Assembly: GCA_963971405.1 (NCBI GenBank)
Contig: OZ020489.1
Location: forward strand, 40,874,510-40,938,509
Reading direction: 5' to 3'
Length of the DNA: 64,000 nucleotides
From: Psococerastis gibbosa
Taxonomy: Eukaryota > Arthropoda > Insecta > Psocodea > Psocidae
The notes beneath the pieces were generated by a model. That model made no database searches and was not told the DNA's origin. It was given only the letters and a program-made list of their open reading frames with translations. Both the position numbers and the translations under genes were made by a program. Shown here piece by piece: positions 52,336 to 62,690 of the stretch (positions are counted from its first letter, which is position 1; each line of letters starts with the position of its first letter).

Positions 52336-52497
52336 CTTTAGGCGGGTCGCTTGAAAAGCTTCAGAGAATACTGTATGGCACCGCCATGCATTGGGGGAAG
52401 GGAATGACCTGCAGTATTCCTTGCCCACCGTGACTTTTCAAGCGATAGTGGGACTCGCCATAAGGTCGCGGTATTTAGTTTCACTTAGGCGGCTATT

Positions 52498-52709
52498 CTA
52501 CCGACCTCGTTTTTCATAATGCAAGTCAATGACGTGGTAGCAGACATCATTAATAAGTAAGTCTCTGCCATATTTTAAGGAGACTATAATGTAGATACTT
52601 AACTTATCTATTATAAATTAAGTTATAATATGATAGAGACTTATTAATGATGTCTGCTACCACGTCATGCACTTGCATTATGAAAAACGAGGTCCGTGGA
52701 ATAGCCGCC
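52498..52709. mobile_element. TTA-flanked palindromic MITE, GGCGGCTATTC ends
   Basis: Starts GGCGGCTATTCTACCGACC and ends GGTCCGTGGAATAGCCGCC, with TTA at 52495-52497 and 52710-52712. It shares AGTTAAGTATCTACA-type and AATTAAGTTATAATATG blocks with 32404-32680, and TGACGTGGTAGCAGACATCA with 13233-13616. Length 212 bp. Confidence 0.8.
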
Positions 52710-52712
52710 TTA

Positions 52713-53242
52713 CCAAGACTTTACAAACGATAGTGGGACGTGGAGGAAGACTTGGGTGCTATGTTTTTCTATCGACGCTTTTTTGTCATTGACGCTGAGT
52801 AGTTTGTAGGTGAGTTTAGCAGTGTAGCAGTTTTGTGCCAGTAGTAATTGGTAGTGTACCGCCATCTTGATTTATTTAATACTATTTGAGTTCCATAACA
52901 ATGAGAGTGTGGAATCGTGGCCAGGATTAGTAACATTCAAAATGCAGAGGAACACTTCTTCTACAGGATGTGAAGGGATTGGTAGTAGCTGTACAATCGA
53001 TATTTTCTGGATGACTTTATTTTATTTATTAAATAAATTTTGTAATTCGTACCATCAGAGGGTATTTTTGTAAACTCATAGTTAAAGAAGGAATTCTTTC
53101 CTTGTGTTACTTACAGTCATTAGGGGACAGGATTTTGTGCTGGGCTTGGCATCTTGACTTTAATTTGGGTGACTATTTACAAATTTAAAATGTACCAATG
53201 TTCGTTGTGCCAATGATTTTTGTGCTTTACTGTGCCCTGTGT
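52713..53242. other. Unassigned sequence
   Basis: ACGATAGTGGGACGTGG near 52727 resembles the right end of the foldback at 52440. The rest is not recognised. Confidence 0.35.
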
Positions 53243-54130
53243 TATTGCTTTCCAATTTATACGTAGTATAAGGAGAGCTTTGTGATGGTCCAAATTTTCG
53301 ATTTCGAGATTTCAACGGATTTACACGTTTTGAGGTCCCAAGAACCAAAAAAAGTGGTTTTTACGAAATGTCTGTCTGTCGCTCTGTCTGTATGTCTGTC
53401 TCTGTGCGTCGATTTCCGGGCAAACTACTCGGTTGATTTTGATGAAATTTGGCATGTAGGTTCACAAAAATCATACCTCGACACAATTTTTTTTTATTTT
53501 GGGCTAACTCAATTTGGGGGGGGGGGGGGTTTCTTCTTATAAAACTAAAAAAAAACGTCTAAAAAAATTATTTCTCAATAACGGCTCCAACGATTTCTTT
53601 AAAATTCACATACATATATTGTAGTCGTTATTAATGCTAACAAAATGCGGGGGGTAGCTTGCCCCTTGATAGTTTGCTTCTGGGGGTAAAAAAATAAAAA
53701 TAACTAAATTTGAATGAAAAATGACTAAAAAATATTTTTTCTGTGAAACCTTTCCATCGATTATTTCTACCATCAGGCATGTTTTAGGTGTTAAATTGAG
53801 TAACGGAACCGGACAGGTTGCTTTCCCAAAAAACTATTTGGTTTTGTGCAAAAAAAAATTGAAAAAATTAAAATTCACGGTCAAATGCATTGCGTGCCCT
53901 GCCATTATTGCTGTGTGGTAATGTAATGTAATGTGTAATGTCTGACCTATCTAGAATTTACTTCACCTCCAGTGACCCCCACTCCAGTCACCCCCCCCCC
54001 CCCCCCCCCCCCCGCGGCCTGAGATGTCCGAACCGAAATTTAACAATAGGAAAATTATTTACCATGAAATTACTCGTTTTCTCTATCTACTAATTGATAA
54101 ATTGGAAAGCATGTTCGACTAAACTCGGAC
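53243..54130 (+). repeat. Repeat family D, longest copy
   Basis: Starts TTGCTTTCCAATTTATACG and ends near TGATAAATTGGAAAGCATG, so its ends are inverse (TGCTTTCCAATTTAT). It contains GGATTTACACGTTTTGAGG, a (CTGT)-rich tract at 53370-53405, GGCATGTAGGTTCACAAAAA, GGCTCCAACGATTTCTTT, ATGCATTGCGTGCCCTGCC and a C23 tract. About 870 bp, non-coding. Five copies in the window (26545, 28068, 33205, 40010, 53243). Confidence 0.75.
53991..54013 (+). repeat. C23 homopolymer
   Basis: Twenty-three consecutive C, the longest of many poly-G/C tracts in the window. The corresponding place in the D copy near 40265 has only C7. Confidence 0.9.
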
Positions 54131-54614
54131 CGGTTCTTTTGTGTGTAGTTGTAATTTTAATAATTCATTTTGTGCAAAGAGCGAAAGCTTTAAAACAGTT
54201 GAATAACTTTTCTCTACCATCGACATCAAATGACGTGGTCAGTTTTGTAGACCAAAACCAGGTAGTATTCTTAGATAGATGTCTCATCTGTTGTTCAACG
54301 ACTCGTACCCTAGGCAATTTTTTAATTAATGCTGTAAAATGGAATATAATATTAATTAAGTGATATAATATTAATTAAATGAAGTATTATCTTAAATTTA
54401 CATGGTAGGCTAATTGAAAATTACCAAATTGAGATAACCATTGAACTACAAGATATCTCGCTTACGCGAATAGAGTTCTATAGGAGGAGAGATGGGCTTT
54501 GGCGCCAGGGATATTTTTCTAATTTCTTGTACCACCTTGCTGCTATGTCATGCATGTCTTGTATACTTCCAAACAATAACAAATGCCGTCGTAACTGCAA
54601 GGCGAACAGGACAG
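54131..54614. other. Unassigned; family M trace near 54475
   Basis: AGAGTTCTATAGGAGGAGAG near 54474 is a piece of family M. Frames at 54094-54363 have no domain. Confidence 0.35.
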
Positions 54615-54700
54615 TCCAAGGCCGTAACCACCAGGGGGTCTGGACCCCCCCCCCTCCGAAATATTTTCAGCGTACACTAAATAGAATGTATTCTATTTGT
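54615..54700. mobile_element. hAT-like MITE fragment
   Basis: CCAAGGCCGTAACCACCAGG, a C-run and TCCGAAATATTTTCAG. Diverged left end of the CAAGGCCGTAGCC family; the right end is missing. Confidence 0.5.
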
Positions 54701-55539
54701 GTTGTATTTTTCTTGCATGCGGAGAGCTAGCGTATGTAAGATCTTAAATCAATCAACTTTAAAATAGTTTAATGGATAAATATCTTGTCTCCACCATCGA
54801 TATCATATGACGTGGTCAGTTTTGGAGAGAAAAAAAAAACCGGTAGTTATCTTACATGGTAAGCTTATGCATCATCTTAAACGGACTGCATAAGAGAGAG
54901 AAAGTTTCGTATATTTTCTATTTGTGAGAATAAGAGACCTCCGGACGGTGTAATTTAAGTAATTCAGACTATAGCTGGGATGTCAGATAGTCCATTAATT
55001 TTTGTAGTTTTGGGGCCATATAACAGCAACGCTGTATTGTAAATCTTTTACAGATATATACCCGAAAATCTTCCAAAACCAGGCCACGCCCTTTTCCCTC
55101 TTTCTTCCATCCTGAACGCCTACAGTCTTTAAATTTAAAGACCGTCCCACCCTCGCACAACTATTCATTCATTCCCTTAAATTCCTCTCAAGAGCAACTT
55201 GAGCGTGAAAATTTTCGGTGTGAAATTTCGATGCTCGCACAAGTGTAAAACTTCTTTACCAGCGTTTTACACTGTGTCGCCATTTTTGCCTCTGTGACGG
55301 GGGCGGATCAAAGGATTCACTGGAGCGGATTTAACCAAGTAGATTCGATCAAATATTGGGTGGATATTGGCAGCCTTCGACAATTCCATCAGTTTTAGGG
55401 CAATATGGATGGAATGTTTTATATCAGTCGCGAATATATTCTTGGTGTCGAATTTATCATCGGGTGCTATTTGGTCAGCCAGATCAATCAATCAATCAAT
55501 CAATCAATAAATATATATATATATAACTATTTTATTCCA
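54701..55539. other. Unassigned; unrecognised frame and ATCA microsatellite
   Basis: The minus frame 55267-55491 (FATDIKHSIHIALKLMELSK) looks protein-like, but I recognise no family and no homologous repeat in the window. An (ATCA)n and (TA)n tract lies at 55485-55523. Confidence 0.35.
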
Positions 55540-56155
55540 TCAGTGGCGATATGGTAGAGAGACCGAGGCCAGTAAATACCAGACAAATTGAGCACTTCAC
55601 AGTACCTAGAGCCAACGGCCTTACCATGTTGATTCCATTAGAGCAGAGCATGTTTCAAATTGCGGCAACTTGGTAGTGTGCACAGCGTTGGCAGGGGAAC
55701 CTGGTGGGACATGATAACGCGCTTAGGTAGTATAAGTCGAGTCACCTCCAATAAATTGGTCACCTCCGATCTAATCGTGTGACTTTACCATGTTCCCCAA
55801 GTGGTTCGGAATCCACTATAATCAGGAGGTCCACCCTGTTAGTCAACTCCCCTTTCCCCGAGGTGATAGAGTCTGCCCTTTGGGTGCCTCAAGTTAACAA
55901 ACAGACTCACTCCCCCCGCCAGGCTGACAGGGTTGCTTAAAGCAGAAATGCTCAAAACAGGCGTTAGAAACAACACAGTACCTAGGGCATATACAACAAT
56001 TTTTACAAAGGCCTACCAATACCTACCACCAAAGACATTTAATCAACTAAAATTACGGCCTGGATTTCTGATCACAAATAAATTTTCAAAATTTATTCGG
56101 GAATGGCTGATTGGACGGGAAGAGGTGGAATCTTTGTTTCAAATTATGGATTAGA
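55540..56155 (+). pseudogene. LINE-R non-LTR C-terminus split by a SINE-C
   Basis: The first part reads GDMVERPRPVNTRQIEHFTV with PR (to 55609). After the SINE, the same frame continues PRAYTTIFTKAYQYLPPKTF, NQLKLRPGFLITNKFSKFIR and EWLIGREEVESLFQIMD to a TAG at 56152-56154. The layout (basic residues, xTxxxFxKAxxxxNxLP, Fxxxxxxxx-WL) is that of the post-polymerase tail of many non-LTR proteins. The SINE target duplication adds one copy of ACAGTACCTAG. Without it this segment has no stop. Confidence 0.75.
55610..55974 (+). mobile_element. SINE-C with 11-bp target duplication, inside LINE-R
   Basis: It starts AGCCAACGGCCTTACCATG and ends GCGTTAGAAACAAC, its (AAC) tail. ACAGTACCTAG flanks it at 55599-55609 and 55975-55985. 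Internal blocks: GGCAACTTGGTAGTGTGCAC, TCACCTCCGATCTAATCG, GTGGTTCGGAATCCAC and CTCCCCCCGCCAGGCTGAC. A small internal duplication of TCACCTCC lies near 55744-55764. Confidence 0.9.
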
Positions 56156-56340
56156 AGGAATTTTTTCTGTGGACCTGTTATTAGCACGTAAGTTAATGTT
56201 AGTCGTTTTTTCAAGGGTTTAATATTTTGTTTTGAAATTATTTATTTATTTATTTTTTAGTCTGTTATGGGCCATCTGGCCCTACAGTATTGTGTATTTG
56301 TATTTTCTAATACACATTTTGATTTGATTTGATTTGATAT
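56156..56340 (+). other. LINE-R 3' UTR with (TTTGA)n tail
   Basis: The UTR holds GGGCCATCTGGCCCTACAGT, a strong GGGCCA/TGGCCC hairpin, and ends TTTGATTTGATTTGATTTGA. A 3' hairpin followed by a short tandem repeat is the usual non-LTR end. Confidence 0.7.
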
Positions 56341-56486
56341 GCAATACATTTGTGATAGGTACAAAAATACCGTGGACCCGGTAGGCCGTGGCCCGTGATG
56401 AGTCCAGATCAACTGTAGTTATTGTTACAATAATAGTCAATAGTCAATCCAAACAATAATATAGGATGTTCAGTTGTTTTCTGTTA

Positions 56487-56845
56487 TGACGAAACAGTGG
56501 AATCCGGGCTGATGGGCCGTGGTCGATTTGAAAGTGAACTTCTAAACGTTTCAATGGAGAAGTTTGTTGGTGAAAGCCCAGCATCTAAAATGGCTGGGAC
56601 ACGTCGTGAGAATGTCAGAGGATTGCATGTGGAGCAATATGAACAAAGCAAGCAGGACGTGAATAAGACTACGAGGACGTACGCGACACCGCTGGAAGGA
56701 TGAACCAGATACTGACCTCCGCGTGTTGGGAGTCGCTAGACGGAGGATTGTCGTACAAAACCGATATGACCGGACAAGTGGTGTTGGGCAGTGCATGGCC
56801 ATGAAGAGCTTTGGAGCCAGAGGAAGAAGAAGAATAACAAATTTT
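56487..56845 (+). pseudogene. Family K fragment followed by LINE-Q C-terminus
   Basis: 56487-56560 is an inverse K copy (CAGTGGAATCCGGGCTGATG). From 56570 the frame reads LKWLGHVVRMSEDCMWSNMN, KASRT, a TGA at 56660, then IRLRGRTRHRWKDEPDTDLR, VLGVARRRIVVQNRYDR and GQCMAMKSFGARGRRR. The second copy (50605-50870) has Gly at the stop position. Typical post-polymerase tail of non-LTR proteins. Confidence 0.75.
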
Positions 56846-56974
56846 TATCATTCTTGGCCGAAAATAATATTCGTTTTTATGTGAGTGTTAAGCCTTGCAA
56901 CGCCGAGACGTAAATGTTCAAACTTGGGCATTTACCGAAATTCTAAGATTATTCGATGCGTGTATAATGATAAT

Positions 56975-57185
56975 CTTTCTTTCTTTCTTTCTTTTCCTTG
57001 CCCAGTATTCCCTGGACAAGGAGCATATATTCACAAAATACAATACATAACACATAATATGGTATACGCCTTAGATGTCAACCTACACCGGCTACAAGCG
57101 ATAATGGACAAGATGTGACAAACTTACCATTGGCGCAGTGTAACAGGTGGAAGGAAGCATGACTTAACCAAGTGCAGAGTCCAGG
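56975..57185. repeat. Family H copy joined to a family E fragment
   Basis: H (56975-57058, minus sense) has the hairpin CCTTGCCCAG-TATTCC-CTGGACAAGG. From 57070, GATGTCAACCTACACCGGCT and GCGATAATGGACAAGATGTG are family E (plus sense). Confidence 0.65.
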
Positions 57186-57814
57186 CGATGCGTATATAAA
57201 ATGACCCCCCCCCCCCAATTCTGCTCCCTTCGATAGCGACAAAAAAAATAGACAAATACATCATAATTAATGTACATAAAAACAGCTATTAAAAAATAAA
57301 TCCAAAGTAGTTAATTCACAGCAAAAACAAAAATAATTTTAAACCCAAGAGACTCAAAAAAAAACACCGTTAGAAGCTACGAATCGGAATAGATTATGGT
57401 GAAAGGGAAAAGTGGAAAGTGTGTATTTGCGGTGAAATGAAGATCAAACCGACAGGAAATGGGATGGAAAACGCAAAGACTGTATGGAAATGAGATATAA
57501 CAGTGTTTGACGACGACGATGACAGGAGCGCGGCTTAATGCGTACGACAAAAGAGGTTCTCAGTTAGAAACCAGCGGGATTCAGGCTCTAGGGAACCTGC
57601 TGCTGACATCCTATCACAATTCATTGCTCAAAGCATCCCCCGCCTTTCTATATATGCTTATGATCCTTTGGAACTCATTAAGCGCTTCTGTTTCTTATTG
57701 GAAGTCAATGAGCAAGATATTGAAGGATATATGAATGGATGAATGATGTATGAATGAATGTATTTCCAAGGCAATACACATTATATATGCATATTGTAGC
57801 AGTATTTGGTAAAT
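57186..57814. other. Unassigned sequence
   Basis: Frame 57507-57734 has no domain. A short C-run lies near 57207. Confidence 0.35.
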
Positions 57815-58070
57815 AAGACTTGGCTGACAGGGTGGACTTCCTGATTGTAGTGGGTTCCAAGCCACTTGGGGGACATGATAAAGTCACACGATTAAATCGG
57901 AGGTGACCAGGACTCGACACGCATGTAGGCTGACTGGTATAGTCTCAGTGCGTTATCATGTCCCACCATGTTCCCCTGCCAACGCTATGCACATATACTA
58001 CCAAATTTGCCACAGTTTGAAACATGCTCTGCTCTAATGGATTCAACATGATAAGGCCGTTGGCACTTAA
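57815..58070 (-). mobile_element. SINE-C, tail-truncated copy
   Basis: CTGACAGGGTGGACTTCCTG, CCACTTGGGGGACATGATAA, CACGATTAAATCGGAGGTGA, CCCCTGCCAACGCTATGCAC and CAACATGATAAGGCCGTTGG. The tail side before 57815 is absent. Confidence 0.75.
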
Positions 58071-58139
58071 CTACAATTACTTTTTACATCAATTTATAAT
58101 TTGAAATGGTATAAAACTGATTTGAAATTAAAACTAAAT

Positions 58140-58320
58140 TCTTTGCTAACACAGAAGTGAAATAGAAAACATGTTGCATCTATAGCGTTTACTGTGCGAG
58201 CCCCCGAAAAGTTTATTAACATGGGGGCTCACAGAATTTTTGTATTACAATTGTATAATTAATTACTTATTTAAATATATATTTCTTCGGCGCAGGGGAG
58301 TACCGGCCGAAGAAGAATTT
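58140..58320 (+). repeat. LINE-G 3' UTR copy
   Basis: GCTAACACAGAAGTGAAATA, GTTTACTGTGCGAGCCCCCG and hairpin CTTCGGC...GCCGAAG (58285-58312) with GGGGAGTACC at its tip, followed by AAGAATTTATTATTATGG. It ends the same way as 44263-44290. Confidence 0.7.
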
Positions 58321-58859
58321 ATTATTATGGGCCAACGATGCTTCCACTCTTTTATTTAACATTCGTGGGACACCCTGTACATTCAGAAGAATTTAATATT
58401 TTACGAAGCAATCTTACACAGTCGCGACAGCTAACCCCGAGCTAAACTAGCGAGACAAAATTGAAAAACGATTTTGAAAAAAACAACTTTATAACAAGTT
58501 GCGGGAGAATGTAATATCGTAGTAAGTGCACATTAATTTAAAATCGCTCTAAGCGGAAATATTAAAATGAAACCTTCTACCACGGAGTATAACCTTGTGG
58601 GGTTTTACTTTTTTGGTTGGTACTTGGTATTTTTTTTCTTCAGAACCTCTTAAAATTGGGAAATTTACTTTACCCACTAGTCCCCATTTACTTAGCACGT
58701 ACTCTAGCACAAACGGAAATGAGTAATTTATCAGAGAATAAGTGTAAATTACCCAAATTAAATCATAATGAATGTAAATTTAAAATTGACTTACTGAAGT
58801 GTAAGCGGATAATAATGGGTATTGTTTCTCAATACGTCACGACATGGTGGTTCTGTTAA
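58321..58859. other. Unassigned sequence
   Basis: The 80-codon frame 58617-58859 reads as chance; no domain. Confidence 0.35.
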
Positions 58860-59228
58860 GGTGCCCATTCCATTGACCGGCTAGGGCTATTTCCAAAAAC
58901 GGTGACGTGGTAGCAGACATTCAAGATTTAGGTGGCGTTTCCACCGACCTCGCATTGCAGAATTGACGGAAATATTTATTTTCCTCTATGCCATAGTTAA
59001 AATTGATCAATTATCATACAGTAAAATCACAAACAAAGAAACTAAAATTAAAAAATGGCGTCATGGGATATTTTAAGTACAAACATTTTAATAGATTTCT
59101 ATAAAAAGAAAAATTTGCATTTGCATTCTACAATGCGAGGTCGGTGGAGACGTCACCTAAGTCTTGAATGTCTGCTACCACGTCACCGTTTTTGGAAATT
59201 GCCCTAGCCGGTCAATGGAATGGGCGCC
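58860..59228. mobile_element. TTA-flanked palindromic MITE, sister of 13233-13616
   Basis: Starts GGTGCCCATTCCATTGACC and ends GGTCAATGGAATGGGCGCC. TTA follows at 59229-59231; the left flank reads TTAA. Nearly the whole length aligns with 13233-13616, including GTGACGTGGTAGCAGACATT and AAATGGCGTCATGGGATAT, with a 15-bp shorter right arm. Confidence 0.8.
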
Positions 59229-59979
59229 TTAGGTCAAACCGGAGACTTTTGACCTTGAACATTCAGTGTTGAATACATAGAAATATAATAAAACTGGAGC
59301 GGCGGGAGCCATAATATGCCTTACGAGGCACCCGTTAACCATAAGCCAACTATTAGAGACAAGTACCAACGCAAAAAATATCGAAGTCTTCCACACTGCA
59401 GCATAGCAAAGCGGATACCTGGACCCGGTCAAGAACTCTGTAATTTAGTAGTTAGCTTGTGCAGGCTATTTCCCCGCCGTATTGCGTACTTATCTTATGC
59501 AGGCTACACGTAGCAGCCATATTGATAACGGACTCAAGCCACGGAATGGTTGAATATCCATTTTATAAACAAAGCCCCGCGTCGCGTAACTGTTCTGTGT
59601 TTCACATTTTATTATTTAAAATAATTGCAGTTTTACCTATTCCTGGCGCTTTACTGTCAAATTAAGTGTTCATATTTGCAATGGTAAGCATGTAATTACA
59701 AAAGTTGGAGGTTCTCTTCCCTGTGGGGCACATAAAAATGTTCTAAGAGGTATGTTTTTAAATGCTTCATGCACGAATTTGAGACCTATAGCAATAGTAA
59801 TTTTTGTACAGTTGCATGGCGTAAGCATGTCTACGCGTATAATTGTCCCCCCTATCGATTATTACTATGCCCCTGCGGTTTAAAACGTGTATTAGGAACC
59901 CCCTGCAAAGTCATTTCCAGACCAGTCACGTGACCCCCTCCGGTTCAGCCTTAAGATAAACATAATTATATCTTCTTCT
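59229..59979. other. Unassigned sequence
   Basis: No recognisable gene. GCAGGCTA...TAGCAGCC-like short repeats near 59500 are not interpreted. Confidence 0.35.
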
Positions 59980-60180
59980 TCTTCTTCCTCTTCCCTCTTA
60001 GTGCCACATGTGCAGCATGAGCCCCGGACCCATTTCTTATACTCGACCCGATAGGTAACGTCTTGTGTTCGGCCATAGTTTTTCCTCTTACTCCAGTGAG
60101 TTGTTCGATTCTTTCGTCAGGGACAACCCTCGGTCTGCCGATGGGTTTTCTACCTTGTGGCTTTGCGTTCTGAAAATGGG
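59980..60180 (-). pseudogene. LINE-J 3' end, third copy
   Basis: TTAGTGCCACATGTGCAGCA, CTTACTCCAGTGAGTTGTTC and CGGTCTGCCGATGGG match 4381-4990 and 41240-41455. Confidence 0.6.
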
Positions 60181-60689
60181 CTCACTTTCTTTAAAACGTT
60201 CCTCAATTATAGACCTCAATAGGAGTATATAAGCTGCGTTGGCGGTATGTCTAAGAAAACTAAATATTTTGAGTTTTGGCAACTTTTGTGTTTTTGTTCA
60301 AACTTGGTAAAAATACGTGTAAAAATCCTTCGTTAATGTAAGAAGAAAGGCTTCGCTTTTCTCAGGGGGGGGGCAGGAGTTAAGGTATCTAGAATTTTGT
60401 TCTGAAAATAGGCTCTAACGACTTCCTTTAGAGGCTCCTTAATTATAGAGCTCAATATAATGCTGTACTGGCGGTGTGTCTAGGAAAACTAAAAACTTTT
60501 TTATTTTCCAATTATATAAGAAGACCTAGTTGCCAACTTACAGGACCACAGGTCGTCTTATAAAAGCTGAATTATTATAAGAAACTCACATTTCCAACAG
60601 GACTCTAGTATATGACTGAAAGTTTCGCCGTCTGGTGACGGCCAATTTATTTTCCTTTCGCATGACAGATCAACTGATAGTCGTCGGAT
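60181..60689. other. Unassigned; inexact internal duplication
   Basis: ATTATAGACCTCAATAGG and GCGGTATGTCTAAGAAAACT near 60206-60260 recur as ATTATAGAGCTCAATATA and GCGGTGTGTCTAGGAAAACT near 60434-60493. Confidence 0.45.
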
Positions 60690-61243
60690 TTATTTTTAAA
60701 TGGGTGGCTTCTTCTTCTTCAAGTTACAGCCGGCTGGCTGGCTGGTTGGCAGCAACATGTGGCATCGATGCCTCCACTCCCCTCGATCCTGGCACACCCT
60801 TTACATCCCCACGTATGTATTGGCCCCAAGCCGGCCGCCTTACCAAATTGAATCTAGCGGACCAGAGCAGGTTCAAAGATGACTTGGTAGTGTGCACTGT
60901 GTTTCCCAAGGGGTTCGGAATCCACTATAATCAGGAGGTCGCCTGTACTATGGGCCCACACCGTGGCCTGGGACTACGTATGTCCAACGACACTACTACT
61001 ACTAGATGTATTGGCCCCTACATCCTCCATCACTTGCTGCAGATATTCTTTTCTCCGGCGCCCAGGTCGTTTGACGCCGTCTATAGTTCCTTCTATGATG
61101 CAGGTTATAAAGTTCTCCTGTCGTAGGAAATGTCCAATCCAGCGAGCTCTTGTACATATGGATGCAACCAGAGCTTTGCTTTCTCTTATTCTGATTTGAA
61201 CCTCTTCATTGGTAACATGTAGCATGCAACAATAGCACCACAT
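60690..61243 (-). pseudogene. LINE-S non-LTR C-terminus split by a SINE-C2
   Basis: Minus-strand reading: VTNEEVQIRIRESKALVASI, RARWIGHFLRQENFITCIIE, GTIDGVKRPGRRRKEYLQQV and MEDVGANT. The SINE follows, then YVGM, a stop, and RVCQDRGEWRHRCHMLLPT. The pattern WIGHxLR, GRRRxxY, QDRxxWR is the tail of a common non-LTR protein. The SINE lies between EDVGANT and YVGM. Confidence 0.85.
60828..61005 (+). mobile_element. SINE-C2 with 13-bp target duplication
   Basis: It starts AAGCCGGCCGCCTTACC and ends CACTACTACTACTAG, its ACT tail. ATGTATTGGCCCC flanks it at 60815-60827 and 61006-61018. Internal blocks match 20036-20228. The 163-codon frame across it is a patchwork. Confidence 0.9.
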
Positions 61244-61762
61244 CCCAAATGGGTGGTTTAGTTTTAATTAAAAAAAAAACAGTAGCCAATGAAAAACAAA
61301 AATACAAATCTTTGTCCTACCCTTTAACCGAAGAAAGAGATAAAAACTGAGAGAAATTCTTTTAAATGCGGGTAGATAAGTGCGTAGGATTTTGTAGGGC
61401 AGGGCAGGGGGGGAGGTGACTTGGCCATTTTTCTACAACAACTTGAGCCATAAATAACCGCTTAAAAGATGGGGAGGGGGCGATGATACTGCTGGGGAAG
61501 CCAACAGGAAGTTCCAGATGAAATTGACAGAGCCATTACTTCCGAGTGAAGTAGCTGCGAGCAAGTGATAGGAGCCCTTCTATAAGTTAGCAGTGTGAAA
61601 AATGACTGCCCCGCTCTATACTGGCCTGTTAACAAGGGGTGGTCCAAAAGTATCGTAAAAGTTCGTATTGCTAGACAGGTTAGCTCAGCTACACAACTAT
61701 CTAACCTAACCGAACAGTTTAGATAATAATACGAATCTTGTCAATACGAGCATTTAAGCAGA
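61244..61762. other. Unassigned sequence
   Basis: TTCGTATTGCTA near 61665 recurs near 14639. Nothing else. Confidence 0.35.
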
Positions 61763-61890
61763 GGATTTAAAGAGAACTGCACTTGTCGAGGCTTGTGGTC
61801 CAGCGGTTAAGACGACGCCCCTGATAGGCGTAGGTTGTAGGGTTGTAGGTTCGAATCTCGCCAAGTTAAGTTTTTTTCTAAGAGAAAAGT
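61763..61890 (+). mobile_element. SINE-B copy
   Basis: GCAGAGGATTTAAAGAGAAC, GGCTTGTGGTCCAGCGGTTA, GACGACGCCCCTGATAGGCG and AGGTTCGAATCTCGCC. TAGGTTGTAGGGTTGTAGG is a small internal duplication. Confidence 0.7.
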
Positions 61891-61904
61891 AGTTTTTTTT
61901 TTTT

Positions 61905-62085
61905 TTTTAATAATAAAAAGGTTAATCGCATTCAAACAATTCAATGAATGTATCCGATTGACCTCTTCAGTCGCCTCACTACTAAGTTACCTAATAGGTA
62001 CTTGTGTCGAGTTACGACACGTCTCCGATCGCATGGCGTGTAGAGACTTGCACAAGTACAAGCACGCTACCACCTGGCCATCGAA
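61905..62085. repeat. Repeat family L, uninterrupted copy
   Basis: Matches 7870-8260 but lacks the MITE. The empty target CTAATAGG lies at 61991-61998. Confidence 0.7.
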
Positions 62086-62214
62086 GTTAATTTGAAGGTG
62101 TTAGAAGCCAATGTCTACAAGTGACATTTTCTTACTTTTTGAGATAAGTGCGCCATGACAATCTCCGAGAGATAAACTATGTGAGTAACTAAACGGCATA
62201 TCTAAAGGTACGTA

Positions 62215-62690
62215 GTGGGAGTGCGGAGGGATGGACATATTACAAAATACGTTAAAAAATTAAATTGGTTAAAAATGAACGAAAGAAGAAATGCGCATAT
62301 CCTCCGTACTTTGCATAACGTACTTGAGACGCATACACCTCCCTACCTTACACCCCATTTTCCGTCCTTTATCCCCTTTCCATGCACGGAATACAAGAGA
62401 AAAAATAAATCATCATTTCCAATCCATACATCCCAGGCCTTACCTTCTTCCGTTTCGGTGCAGGCGGTGACGCTTTGGAACTCCCTACCGGATCCAATCA
62501 GAAATGAAAAAAAGTTTGAATAAGTTTAAGAGAGCATGTCACGATTATTTTATGAGTATGTATGTTTGTTGTATAACTGGTGTGCAAATGGTCGCTTTTA
62601 CTTTTTATTTTAAGCCGAAAGGCCCAAAATTCGCCCATATGGAAAATAAAGACAATTTTCTTTCTTTCTTTCTTTATCTATATCATGCCT
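62215..62690 (+). pseudogene. LINE-O non-LTR C-terminus with one frameshift, and 3' UTR
   Basis: The frame reads HITKYVKKLNWLKMNERRNA, HILRTLHNVLETHTPPYLTP, then SFPIHTSQALPSSVSVQAVT and LWNSLPDPIRNE. A one-base change in an A-run shifts it to KSLNKFKRACHDYFMSMY. This is the classic post-polymerase end of CR1/Jockey-type proteins (LxWLxxxER, PxYL, LWNSLPxxIR, FKRxxxxYF). The 3' UTR contains CAAAATTCGCCCATATGGAA and ends in (CTTT)n at 62661-62676. The upstream start has no 5' part. Confidence 0.85.

Noticed and set aside
55267..55491. 75-codon minus ORF with protein-like composition
   Set aside because: No family recognised, no start context or splice support; kept only as a note in the unassigned entry.
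60635..61126. 163-codon ORF
   Set aside because: It crosses a SINE-C2 insertion and the wrong strand of a LINE; a patchwork frame.
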